Under the pieces are notes generated by a model. The model did not search any database and had not been told where the DNA came from. It saw only the letters and a program-made list of their open reading frames with translations. From Ferrimonas balearica (GTDB taxonomy: Bacteria > Pseudomonadota > Gammaproteobacteria > Enterobacterales > Shewanellaceae), in contig NZ_JAHVHV010000001.1 in the NCBI RefSeq assembly GCF_019802085.1, positions 1,552,874-1,616,873 on the forward strand: a DNA stretch of 64,000 nt, in the 5' to 3' direction. Position numbers and translations under genes: made by a program. Positions 1-5,739 of the stretch are shown piece by piece. Position 1 is the stretch's first letter; each line of letters opens with the position of its first letter.

Positions 1-830
1 GCGGCCACCGCCGCCTCGCCGTAACTGGCCATCAGTGCCGTCATCGCCCCCATGGCCACCGGGGTTAGCATGTTGGCCCCCGCCGCCGGCAGAGCAATGG
101 CCAGGATCTCCCGGTAGCCCGCCAGGCGTTCGGTCCACTCCCGGAACCAGCCCACCACCTTCATGCGGAACACCAGCATGTAGACGATCACCGCACTGGA
201 AACCAGGTTGGCGATCACCGTGGCCAGGGCGGCGCCCTTGAGACCCATGGCGGGCACCGGCCCCCAACCAAAGATGAACAGGGGATCCAGCGCCGCGTTC
301 ACAAAGGCGCTGCCGGCCATCACCAGGCTGGGCAGGCGGGTGTTGCCGTTGGCACGCATCACCGCGTTGCCGATCATCGGGAAGGTGATGAACACCACCC
401 CAAGCAGCCAGACGCCCATAAAGTCGTCGATAAGGCCCAGGGCGTCCGCCTCGGCCCCAAGGGCGCGAAACAGCCAGTCGTGTCCCAGCCACACCGGCAG
501 GGCCATCACCAGCACCAGGCAGGCGGAAAGCACCAGAGCCGAGCCCCCCAGGGCACGGGCCCGTTCCGTGTTACCCCGCCCTTGGGCGGTGGCCACCGCC
601 GCCGAGGTGCCGATCCCCAAACCAATGACCACACTGAACAGAGTAAAGGTGACGGGAAAGGTAAAGGAGAAGGCCGCCAGCTCCCGGGTCCCCAGCAAGC
701 TGACAAAGAAGGCGTCGACGAAGTTGAAGGTCATCAACAGCACCATGGCCATCAGCAGCGGCAGCGTCATACGCCGTAGATGGGCAATGACATCCCCTTG
801 GGTCAACTGGTGGACATGGGATGGGCGCAC
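1..830 (-). CDS. MATE family multidrug/Na+ efflux transporter (C-terminus off the window)
   Basis: This is an inner-membrane efflux pump of the MATE family, which expels drugs or dyes in exchange for Na+ or H+. The reading frame is open from 830 to the left edge, giving about 276 residues, so the C-terminal part is missing. After a short leader (HQLTQGDV, typical of MATE N-termini) come alternating hydrophobic segments such as LPLLMAMVLLMTF and FTLFSVVIGLGIG, with the NFVDAFFVSLLG motif of MATE helix 1. The start is a GTG at 830: an AGGAG lies 7 bases upstream, and the first in-frame ATG (770) would cut into helix 1. Two inverted repeats lie directly upstream (908-960) and may hold its operator. 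The substrate cannot be told from sequence. Confidence 0.85.
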   Translation of the reverse strand, partial: MRPSHVHQLTQGDVIAHLRRMTLPLLMAMVLLMTFNFVDAFFVSLLGTRELAAFSFTFPVTFTLFSVVIGLGIGTSAAVATAQGRGNTERARALGGSALVLSACLVLVMALPVWLGHDWLFRALGAEADALGLIDDFMGVWLLGVVFITFPMIGNAVMRANGNTRLPSLVMAGSAFVNAALDPLFIFGWGPVPAMGLKGAALATVIANLVSSAVIVYMLVFRMKVVGWFREWTERLAGYREILAIALPAAGANMLTPVAMGAMTALMASYGEAAVA

Positions 831-907
831 GGCGACTCCTGTTGATGAAATAAGCGCAGACGATTGGATAACAACCAAAACTAATACACAACCCCGACAT
901 CACAAAT

Positions 908-960
908 TGTCAAAAATTTTCAGTTTTGACAGTAAAATGTCGGGCCGATGAACATTTTAC
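908..960. promoter_or_regulatory. Two adjacent inverted repeats upstream of the MATE gene (putative operator)
   Basis: The first repeat has arms TGTCAAAA (908-915) and TTTTGACA (924-931) with 8 bases between them. It is followed with no gap by arms GTAAAATGT (932-940) and ACATTTTAC (952-960) with 11 bases between them. All arms are perfect. The pair lies about 80-130 bases upstream of the MATE start codon in AT-rich DNA, which suits a dimeric repressor or activator. The cognate regulator is not in the window. Confidence 0.5.
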
Positions 961-1312
961 GTAAGCCACTGTTTTATAAAGAAACGATCATTATGCACAA
1001 GCAGTGACCAATTCCCCGCCAGAGCCCGAAATCCGGGGCCTGTCACTCTCTGACACGAGGTCATTAACACAGTTATCCACAAAAACAGTGGATAACGCAG
1101 CAGAAGCCCGACCAGAGCGGGCTCGGTGAAAGTCAACCCCCATTTCGCCTTATGCCCGTCGGGTGAAACCGAAAAAATCCTATTCGGTAAGTAAGTTAGC
1201 GGGCCTGGCAAGGGTGGGCGATGAAAGCAATCCCAAGACGCCCTTTTTCACGCGGTTTTGGTGACGCAGTAGGCAAACGAAACCGGTGAGCCGACTTTTT
1301 CAAAAGCGCGTA
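961..1312. other. Noncoding region with a facing pair of DnaA-box-like 9-mers
   Basis: I see no credible gene here. An 84-codon minus-strand frame exists but lacks family character and runs through the repeats. At 1073-1081 is TTATCCACA, the consensus DnaA box. At 1087-1095 the opposite strand reads TTATCCACT, one base off. Together they form the perfect inverted repeat GTTATCCAC/GTGGATAAC (1072-1080 and 1088-1096) with 7 bases between. TGTCA-N5-TGACA lies at 1041-1055. These may bind DnaA or simply form a hairpin. Confidence 0.4.
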
Positions 1313-1341
1313 TTGACTCACTATAGGGGGGCCTTTAAGAT
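1313..1341 (+). promoter_or_regulatory. Sigma-70 promoter of the tRNA-Asn array
   Basis: The -35 element TTGACT (1313-1318) and the -10 element TAAGAT (1336-1341) are exactly 17 bases apart, and the first tRNA begins 27 bases after the -10. The bases after the -10 are GC-rich, as expected of a stringently controlled stable-RNA promoter. The spacer happens to resemble part of a phage T7 promoter; I regard that as coincidence. Confidence 0.75.
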
Positions 1342-1367
1342 GCGCTCCGTCTTCGAGACGATGACGT

Positions 1368-1443
1368 TCCCCCTTAGTTCAGTCGGTAGAACGGCGGACT
1401 GTTAATCCGTATGTCGCTGGTTCAAGTCCAGCAGGGGGAGCCA
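1368..1443 (+). tRNA. tRNA-Asn(GTT), copy 1
   Basis: A 76-base cloverleaf with acceptor stem TCCCCCT/AGGGGGA, D-arm, anticodon stem GCGGA/TCCGT around loop CTGTTAA (anticodon GTT), T-arm GCTGG-TTCAAGT-CCAGC, discriminator G and encoded CCA. It is close to E. coli tRNA-Asn outside the acceptor stem. It is the first of three identical copies read from the promoter at 1313-1341. Confidence 0.98.
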
Positions 1444-1463
1444 TATTTTGGCCCACCACGCCT

Positions 1464-1528
1464 GAACGGCGCACTGGCACTGGTTAGAATCGGCGTATGC
1501 CGCTGTCCCAAGTCCAGCAGGGGAGCCA
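1464..1528 (+). pseudogene. tRNA-Asn 3'-part repeat, copy A (degenerate)
   Basis: It matches tRNA-Asn from the end of the D-arm (GAACGGCG) to the CCA. The 5' acceptor strand is missing and the anticodon loop is replaced by a longer segment ending in AGAATCGGCGTATG. The T-arm is damaged (TGTCCCAAGT) and the acceptor strand has lost one G. It cannot fold as a tRNA. It lies between tRNA-Asn copies 1 and 2 and would be co-transcribed with them. Confidence 0.75.
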
Positions 1529-1567
1529 CGTTTGCTGAGGCGTCAGGATAATCACGCCACAATCTGT

Positions 1568-1643
1568 TCCCCCTTAGTTCAGTCGGTAGAACGGCGGACT
1601 GTTAATCCGTATGTCGCTGGTTCAAGTCCAGCAGGGGGAGCCA
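1568..1643 (+). tRNA. tRNA-Asn(GTT), copy 2
   Basis: Identical over 76 bases to copy 1, with anticodon GTT and encoded CCA. No separate promoter is obvious. It is preceded by a spacer carrying GAGGCGTCAG, which recurs before copy 3, so the spacers were duplicated with the genes. Confidence 0.98.
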
Positions 1644-1663
1644 CATTTTGGTTTGCCCTTGCC

Positions 1664-1733
1664 GTTAGAACGGCGGACTGGCGCTTGTTAGGATCGACGT
1701 ATGTCGCTCACTCAAGTCCAGCAGGGGGAGCCA
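1664..1733 (+). pseudogene. tRNA-Asn 3'-part repeat, copy B
   Basis: It resembles tRNA-Asn from TTAGAACGGCGGACTG onward. The anticodon loop is replaced by a GCGCTTGTTAGGATCG segment, and the acceptor 3' strand AGGGGGAGCCA is intact. There is no 5' acceptor strand, so no full cloverleaf is possible. It sits between tRNA copies 2 and 3. Confidence 0.75.
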
Positions 1734-1774
1734 CCTGATACTGAGGCGTCAGACAAAACACGCAGACAACCTGT

Positions 1775-1850
1775 TCCCCCTTAGTTCAGTCGGTAGAACG
1801 GCGGACTGTTAATCCGTATGTCGCTGGTTCAAGTCCAGCAGGGGGAGCCA
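1775..1850 (+). tRNA. tRNA-Asn(GTT), copy 3
   Basis: Identical over 76 bases to copies 1 and 2. It is followed within 6 bases by a strong terminator hairpin (1856-1885), so it is the last tRNA of the transcript. Confidence 0.98.
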
Positions 1851-1855
1851 CCTTC

Positions 1856-1885
1856 AAAAAGCCTCGCATCAGCGGGGCTTTTTTA
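1856..1885 (+). terminator. Rho-independent terminator ending the tRNA-Asn transcript
   Basis: Stem AAAAAGCCTCGC pairs with GCGGGGCTTTTT around the loop ATCA, with one G-T wobble, and a run of T follows. The same hairpin is repeated at 1964, 2080 and 2190, each time just upstream of a tRNA-Asn-derived repeat. Confidence 0.85.
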
Positions 1886-1891
1886 TATCCG

Positions 1892-1958
1892 CAGAACGGC
1901 GGACTGGCTCGGTCAGAATCGGCGTATGTCGCTGGTTCAAGTCCAGCAGGGGGAGCCA
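1892..1958 (+). pseudogene. tRNA-Asn 3'-part repeat, copy C
   Basis: It runs from CAGAACGGCGGACTG through an altered anticodon region (GCTCGGTCAGAATCGGC) into a perfect T-arm and AGGGGGAGCCA end. The 5' acceptor strand is absent. It lies downstream of a terminator, so it is probably transcribed poorly unless it has its own promoter. Confidence 0.8.
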
Positions 1959-1963
1959 CTTTC

Positions 1964-1993
1964 GAAAAGCCTCGCGTCAGCGGGGCTTTTTTT
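1964..1993 (+). terminator. Repeated terminator hairpin, copy 2
   Basis: AAAAGCCTCGC/GCGGGGCTTTT stem with loop GTCA and seven T. It is nearly identical to the terminator at 1856-1885 and part of a roughly 108-117 base repeat unit. Confidence 0.75.
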
Positions 1994-2006
1994 GTATCTG
2001 CCCATC

Positions 2007-2075
2007 AGGATAACGGCGGACTGGCTCCGTCAGAATCGGCGTATGTCGCTGGTTCAAGTCCAGCAGGGGGAGCCA
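2007..2075 (+). pseudogene. tRNA-Asn 3'-part repeat, copy D
   Basis: Same design as copy C: altered anticodon region GCTCCGTCAGAATCGGC, intact T-arm and acceptor 3' strand with CCA, no 5' acceptor strand. The distance from the CCA of copy C is 117 bases. Confidence 0.8.
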
Positions 2076-2079
2076 CATT

Positions 2080-2109
2080 CGAAAAGCCTCGCGTCAGCGG
2101 GGCTTTTTT
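2080..2109 (+). terminator. Repeated terminator hairpin, copy 3
   Basis: AAAAGCCTCGC/GCGGGGCTTTT stem, loop GTCA, six T. Part of the tRNA-derived tandem repeat. Confidence 0.75.
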
Positions 2110-2115
2110 GTATCC

Positions 2116-2183
2116 GCAGAACGGCGGACTGGCTCGGTCAGAATCAGCGTATGTCGCTGCCCCAAGTCCAGCAGGGGGAGCCA
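2116..2183 (+). pseudogene. tRNA-Asn 3'-part repeat, copy E
   Basis: As copies C and D, with altered anticodon region GCTCGGTCAGAATCAGC. The T-loop side is changed (GCTGCCCCAAGT), which weakens the T-stem, but the AGGGGGAGCCA end is kept. It ends 108 bases after copy D. Confidence 0.75.
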
Positions 2184-2189
2184 CCTTCT

Positions 2190-2217
2190 AAAAGCCTCGC
2201 ATCAGCGGGGCTTTTTG
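2190..2217 (+). terminator. Repeated terminator hairpin, copy 4
   Basis: AAAAGCCTCGC/GCGGGGCTTTTT stem with loop ATCA and a five-T run. Last complete hairpin of the array. Confidence 0.7.
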
Positions 2218-2229
2218 GTATCCGCCCAT

Positions 2230-2284
2230 CGGTAGAACGGCGGACTGGCTATTATCAGAATCGGCGCCTGTCGCTGCCCTTTAT
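2230..2284 (+). pseudogene. tRNA-Asn 3'-part repeat, copy F (decayed)
   Basis: It begins TCGGTAGAACGGCGGACTGG, so it keeps a little more of the D-loop than the others. The anticodon region reads GCTATTATCAGAATCGG, and the match to tRNA-Asn stops after TGTCGCTGCCC. T-arm and CCA are lost. It is the decayed distal edge of the array. Confidence 0.65.
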
Positions 2285-2395
2285 GGCGTCCCTGGCCACT
2301 TGGCTCGAGCGCCAGATTTTCTGCTCCGCGCGCCTCTGAACAAACGCCCTTCGCCCCGCCTTTTCAACAACCCATCCTTTAATGACTCCAATCAC

Positions 2396-2424
2396 TTGCG
2401 CCTGGCACGCCCCCCTTTTACGAT
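2396..2424 (+). promoter_or_regulatory. Candidate sigma-70 promoter for the csrD-like gene
   Basis: TTGCGC (2396-2401) and TACGAT (2419-2424) are 17 bases apart, about 145 bases upstream of the start codon at 2569. The rest of 2285-2568 shows no gene or strong repeat. The elements are only moderately close to consensus. Confidence 0.35.
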
Positions 2425-2568
2425 GGTGGTGTCACCAAAATCTGGAGCTTGGTGGCGCCGGGCAACGCCACCGCCTAGCGATGGAAAAAATATGTTAATA
2501 AATCATGCAGCTACGCCAATTGACGCGATGATTGGGGTGGCGGGCAAAGATAGGGAGATCGTCGCCTC

Positions 2569-4461
2569 ATGTTGGGGACTCGTACCGCATTCGCCGGACT
2601 GACCATTCTGTTGCTGGCGGCCGCAGCCGCCCTGCTGCTGCTGTCCACCGCCGCCGTTGAAAAAGCCATCGACGATGACCGGCGTGCCCTGACCGCGGCC
2701 CTGGACAACGCCCTGGCCTCGCAGACCGCACCCTTCGAACTGGCCGACGCCCTCGCCCCGAGCTTTGCCCTGCAGTACGGCTTCGTTAAGAACCAGGTCG
2801 ATGCCACCCAGACCATCTACGGCCAATACCACGAGCCCAGCCACTGGCTGGCCCCCCTGCTGGCCCTGCATCGCCCCTCCCTGCTGGTGGAAAAACGCTG
2901 GCAGGAGCACGACATCCGGCTGCAGCTGAACGGCGATCACTACCTCGAGGGCACCGCCTCCCGCCTGGCCCTCCCCCTGATACTGATTGGCGGCACCTAC
3001 CTGTTCATGATCCTGTTGCTGCTCTGGCGCCGCGGTCGCACCGCTCGGCAGCTGGCGACGGTGCGCTCCGGCATCGAACGTCTCCCCACCCTGGAGCTGC
3101 CCAGCCAGGTGCAGGAGCTCAGCGGTGCCCTTCGCCCCCTGGGGGAGACGCTGCAAAGCACCCGCACTGAACTCAAGGCGCGTCTGGCCAAGTTCAGCAC
3201 GAGCAAGCTGCAAGCCAATCCAGTGCTGGACGAGGTCACCGGCATCAAATCCCGCGCCTTCTTTGTTGATGAGATGGAGCGACCCCAGAACACCGACTCC
3301 AAGCAGGGCCACCTGATCCTGCTGCGGGCCAACGCCCTGGAGGAGCTCAACCGCCGCCAGGGCCGCAGCGGCGGCGATCAGTACCTGGCGGAGATCGCCC
3401 ACGTGCTCAAGCAGTACGCCCGCAAGGAGCCCTCCGGCTACGCCTACCGTTACGGTGCCGTGGACTTTATCCTGCGACTGCCCGACTGCGAGCGCAGCAA
3501 CGCCATTACCCTGCTCAAAGATTTGAGCATGCAACTGGCGGAGGTTGCCAAGCACCAGGAGGTGGAGAACGCCGGCTCCGTGGGCGCCATCGCCTACCGT
3601 CCGGAAGACCGGGTCAGCCAGCTGTTGATCAACCTGGACACCGCCGTCAGCATGGCCGACTCCCAGGGAGCCCACGGCCACTACCTGATGGACGCCAGTC
3701 TGGCGGAGTTGGGGCTGGACTCCGAGCGTTGGCTGACAGTGATCGACGATGTGCTGGATCACCGCCGCCTGAACTTCATCCACCAGCGGATCCGCCCCAC
3801 CCAGGACGGCGGCCGCCTCTATACCGAGATGCTGGTGCGCTTCGAAAACGCCGACGGCAACCCGCTGCCCACCGAGCCCCTGTTCTCCATGGCGGCCCGC
3901 TACGGCCGTGCCATCGAGCTGGACAAGCTGATCTTCACTCGCCTCATTCGCGAGCTGCTCAACGACTCCAGTGAGAGTGAGTCCTTCGGTCTCAACCTGG
4001 CCAGTCACTCCTTCAACGACGTCAAGTTCATGCGCTGGCTGGAGCATCAGCTTCAGGACCAGCCGGGATTGGCCAGCCGTCTGGTGTTTGAGGTGAGCGA
4101 GCGCAGCATCCAGCAAAACCCCAACCACGCCGGCCAGACCATCGAGCGCCTGCATAAGCTGGGGGCGCGGATCTGCATCGACCACTTCGGCACCGCGCTG
4201 ACCTCCTTCCGCTACCTGCAGATGCTCAAGCCCGACTATGTCAAACTGGAGTCCGGCCTGACCCGCAACATCGATAAGACGCCGAACAACCAGTTTTTCA
4301 TCAAGATGTTGCTGGACATCGCCGTGCGACTGGACATCAAGGTGATCGCCGCCCAGGTGGAGCAACCGGAGGAGAAGATCACCCTCGAGGAGCTCAAGGT
4401 GCACGGCCTCCAGGGCCACCACATCGCCATGCCCCGCCCGCTTCATCAGATGCAGGCCTGA
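2569..4461 (+). CDS. csrD: Degenerate GGDEF/EAL membrane protein, CsrD (MshH)-like
   Basis: Of its 630 residues, about 8-28 and 131-153 are membrane spans enclosing a periplasmic region of about 100 residues, followed by degenerate GGDEF and EAL domains. Where an active cyclase has RYGGDEF this protein reads RYGAVDF (294-300). Where an EAL phosphodiesterase starts EAL it reads EML (420-422), and the usual DDFG is DHFG. It is therefore probably neither cyclase nor phosphodiesterase. The combination and length match CsrD (646 residues in E. coli), which directs RNase E to the CsrB/CsrC RNAs. Assignment rests on architecture; another degenerate dual-domain protein is possible. ATG at 2569 is preceded by AGGGAG. 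Confidence 0.7.
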   Translation: MLGTRTAFAGLTILLLAAAAALLLLSTAAVEKAIDDDRRALTAALDNALASQTAPFELADALAPSFALQYGFVKNQVDATQTIYGQYHEPSHWLAPLLALHRPSLLVEKRWQEHDIRLQLNGDHYLEGTASRLALPLILIGGTYLFMILLLLWRRGRTARQLATVRSGIERLPTLELPSQVQELSGALRPLGETLQSTRTELKARLAKFSTSKLQANPVLDEVTGIKSRAFFVDEMERPQNTDSKQGHLILLRANALEELNRRQGRSGGDQYLAEIAHVLKQYARKEPSGYAYRYGAVDFILRLPDCERSNAITLLKDLSMQLAEVAKHQEVENAGSVGAIAYRPEDRVSQLLINLDTAVSMADSQGAHGHYLMDASLAELGLDSERWLTVIDDVLDHRRLNFIHQRIRPTQDGGRLYTEMLVRFENADGNPLPTEPLFSMAARYGRAIELDKLIFTRLIRELLNDSSESESFGLNLASHSFNDVKFMRWLEHQLQDQPGLASRLVFEVSERSIQQNPNHAGQTIERLHKLGARICIDHFGTALTSFRYLQMLKPDYVKLESGLTRNIDKTPNNQFFIKMLLDIAVRLDIKVIAAQVEQPEEKITLEELKVHGLQGHHIAMPRPLHQMQA

Positions 4462-4467
4462 ATCGAT

Positions 4468-4488
4468 GCCCCGGGGCCTCCCCGGGGC
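4468..4488. other. GC-rich perfect hairpin after the csrD-like gene
   Basis: GCCCCGGGG (4468-4476) pairs perfectly with CCCCGGGGC (4480-4488) around a 3-base loop, six bases after the stop codon. No T-run follows, so it may protect or pause the mRNA rather than act as a classical terminator. Confidence 0.5.
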
Positions 4489-4592
4489 GTCCAATCCTTG
4501 ACCAGAGGGCAGAAACCCTGCTGGCTGTCAGTTGTTTCGGTGCCGAGATTTTCCGATAATGGCTGACTACTTTTCTCAGCGACCTCAATTTC

Positions 4593-5171
4593 ATGACCGA
4601 ATACCTGTTGCTGCTGGTGGGCACTGTCCTGGTCAACAACTTCGTCTTGGTGAAGTTCCTTGGCCTCTGCCCCTTTATGGGGGTGTCCAGCAAGCTGGAA
4701 TCCGCCATTGGCATGTCGATGGCCACCGCCTTCGTCCTGACCCTGGCCTCCACCTGTAGCTACCTGGTACATCAGTATCTTTTGGTCCCGCTGGATCTGG
4801 CCTACCTGCGTACCCTGAGCTTTATCCTGGTGATCGCCGTGGTGGTGCAGTTCACCGAGATGGTGGTGCGCAAAACCAGCGCCGCCCTGCACCGGGTGCT
4901 GGGGATCTACCTGCCCCTGATCACCACCAACTGCGCGGTACTGGGGGTGGCGCTGCTCAACATCAACGAGGAGCACGACTTCATCAGTTCGGTGCTCTAC
5001 GGCTTCGGCGCCGCCGCCGGTTTTGCCCTGGTGTTGATCCTCTTCTCCGCCATGCGTGAGCGCCTGGCGGCGGCAGACGTCCCCCAGCCCTTCAAGGGCG
5101 CCTCCATCGCCATGATCACCGCAGGCTTGATGTCGCTGGCCTTTATGGGCTTTACCGGACTGGTTAAGTAA
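4593..5171 (+). CDS. rnfA: Ion-translocating oxidoreductase complex subunit A
   Basis: RnfA is an integral subunit of the Rnf/Rsx complex, which couples electron transfer between NADH and ferredoxin or other low-potential carriers to ion movement across the inner membrane. In E. coli the homologous Rsx complex keeps SoxR reduced. The 192-residue product is almost entirely hydrophobic, with about six spans. It carries the family signatures [18 protein letters not shown] near the N-terminus and [10 protein letters not shown], which includes the conserved cysteine region. It opens a six-gene operon rnfABCDGE with nth at the end, the same order as in E. coli. rnfB starts 3 bases after its stop. 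Confidence 0.97.
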   Translation: MTEYLLLLVGTVLVNNFVLVKFLGLCPFMGVSSKLESAIGMSMATAFVLTLASTCSYLVHQYLLVPLDLAYLRTLSFILVIAVVVQFTEMVVRKTSAALHRVLGIYLPLITTNCAVLGVALLNINEEHDFISSVLYGFGAAAGFALVLILFSAMRERLAAADVPQPFKGASIAMITAGLMSLAFMGFTGLVK

Positions 5172-5174
5172 TTG

Positions 5175-5729
5175 ATGAGCAGTATTCTTTTTGCCGTACT
5201 GGTGCTGGCAGGCCTGGCGCTGCTGTTCGGCGTGTTGTTGGGGTACGCCGCCATCCGCTTCAAGGTGGAGGGCGACCCCATGGTGGAGCAGATCGAGCAG
5301 GCCCTGCCTCAGACCCAGTGCGGTCAGTGCGGTTACCCGGGCTGCCGTCCCTATGCCGAGGCCATCGCCAAGGGAGAGGCCCCCATCAACCGCTGCCCGC
5401 CCGGCGGCGAAGCCACCATCGAGAAGCTGGCGGACATGCTGGGGGTGGAGCCGGAGCCGCTGGACGCCGACGCCGACAGCCGGCCCAAGGTGGCCTTCAT
5501 CATCGAGGCGGACTGCATCGGCTGCACCAAGTGCATCCAGGCCTGCCCGGTGGACGCCATCGTCGGCACCGGCAAACAGATGCACACGGTGATCGCGGAC
5601 CAGTGCACCGGTTGCGACCTCTGCGTCGAACCCTGCCCGGTGGATTGCATCGAGATGCGGCCCATCCCGGAGACGACGCAAAGCTGGAAGTGGGATCTGA
5701 AGAGCATCCCCGTCCGTATGGTGCAGTGA
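5175..5729 (+). CDS. rnfB: Ion-translocating oxidoreductase complex subunit B (iron-sulfur)
   Basis: RnfB passes electrons within the Rnf complex. The 184-residue protein has an N-terminal membrane anchor (about 3-25). An Fe-S domain follows with CGQCGYPGC and a further cysteine (NRCPPGG), and then two 4Fe-4S ferredoxin motifs, [12 protein letters not shown] and [12 protein letters not shown]. Length and motif order are those of E. coli RsxB. I chose the ATG at 5175 over the TTG at 5172 because the ATG is three bases after the rnfA stop, which suggests translational coupling. Confidence 0.96.
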   Translation: MSSILFAVLVLAGLALLFGVLLGYAAIRFKVEGDPMVEQIEQALPQTQCGQCGYPGCRPYAEAIAKGEAPINRCPPGGEATIEKLADMLGVEPEPLDADADSRPKVAFIIEADCIGCTKCIQACPVDAIVGTGKQMHTVIADQCTGCDLCVEPCPVDCIEMRPIPETTQSWKWDLKSIPVRMVQ

Positions 5730-5739
5730 GGAACGGCCT

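Noticed and set aside
957..1211. 84-codon minus-strand ORF
   Set aside because: No recognisable domain or Shine-Dalgarno; it reads through the DnaA-box inverted repeat in noncoding DNA.
1311..1331. Resemblance to a phage T7 promoter (GACTCACTATAGGG) before the tRNA-Asn array
   Set aside because: It falls in the spacer of a well-formed sigma-70 promoter (TTGACT-N17-TAAGAT), lacks the TAATAC start of a T7 promoter, and no phage gene is nearby.
1368..2284. Genomic island or prophage inserted at the tRNA-Asn genes
   Set aside because: Tandem tRNA 3' ends resemble attachment sites, but no integrase, phage gene or composition break follows. Kept only as one hypothesis for the repeats.
1532..2339. 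Plus-strand ORFs with repeated peptide MSLVQVQQGEPPSKSLASAGLF
   Set aside because: They are translations of the tRNA-Asn-derived repeats and terminators and have no independent coding evidence.
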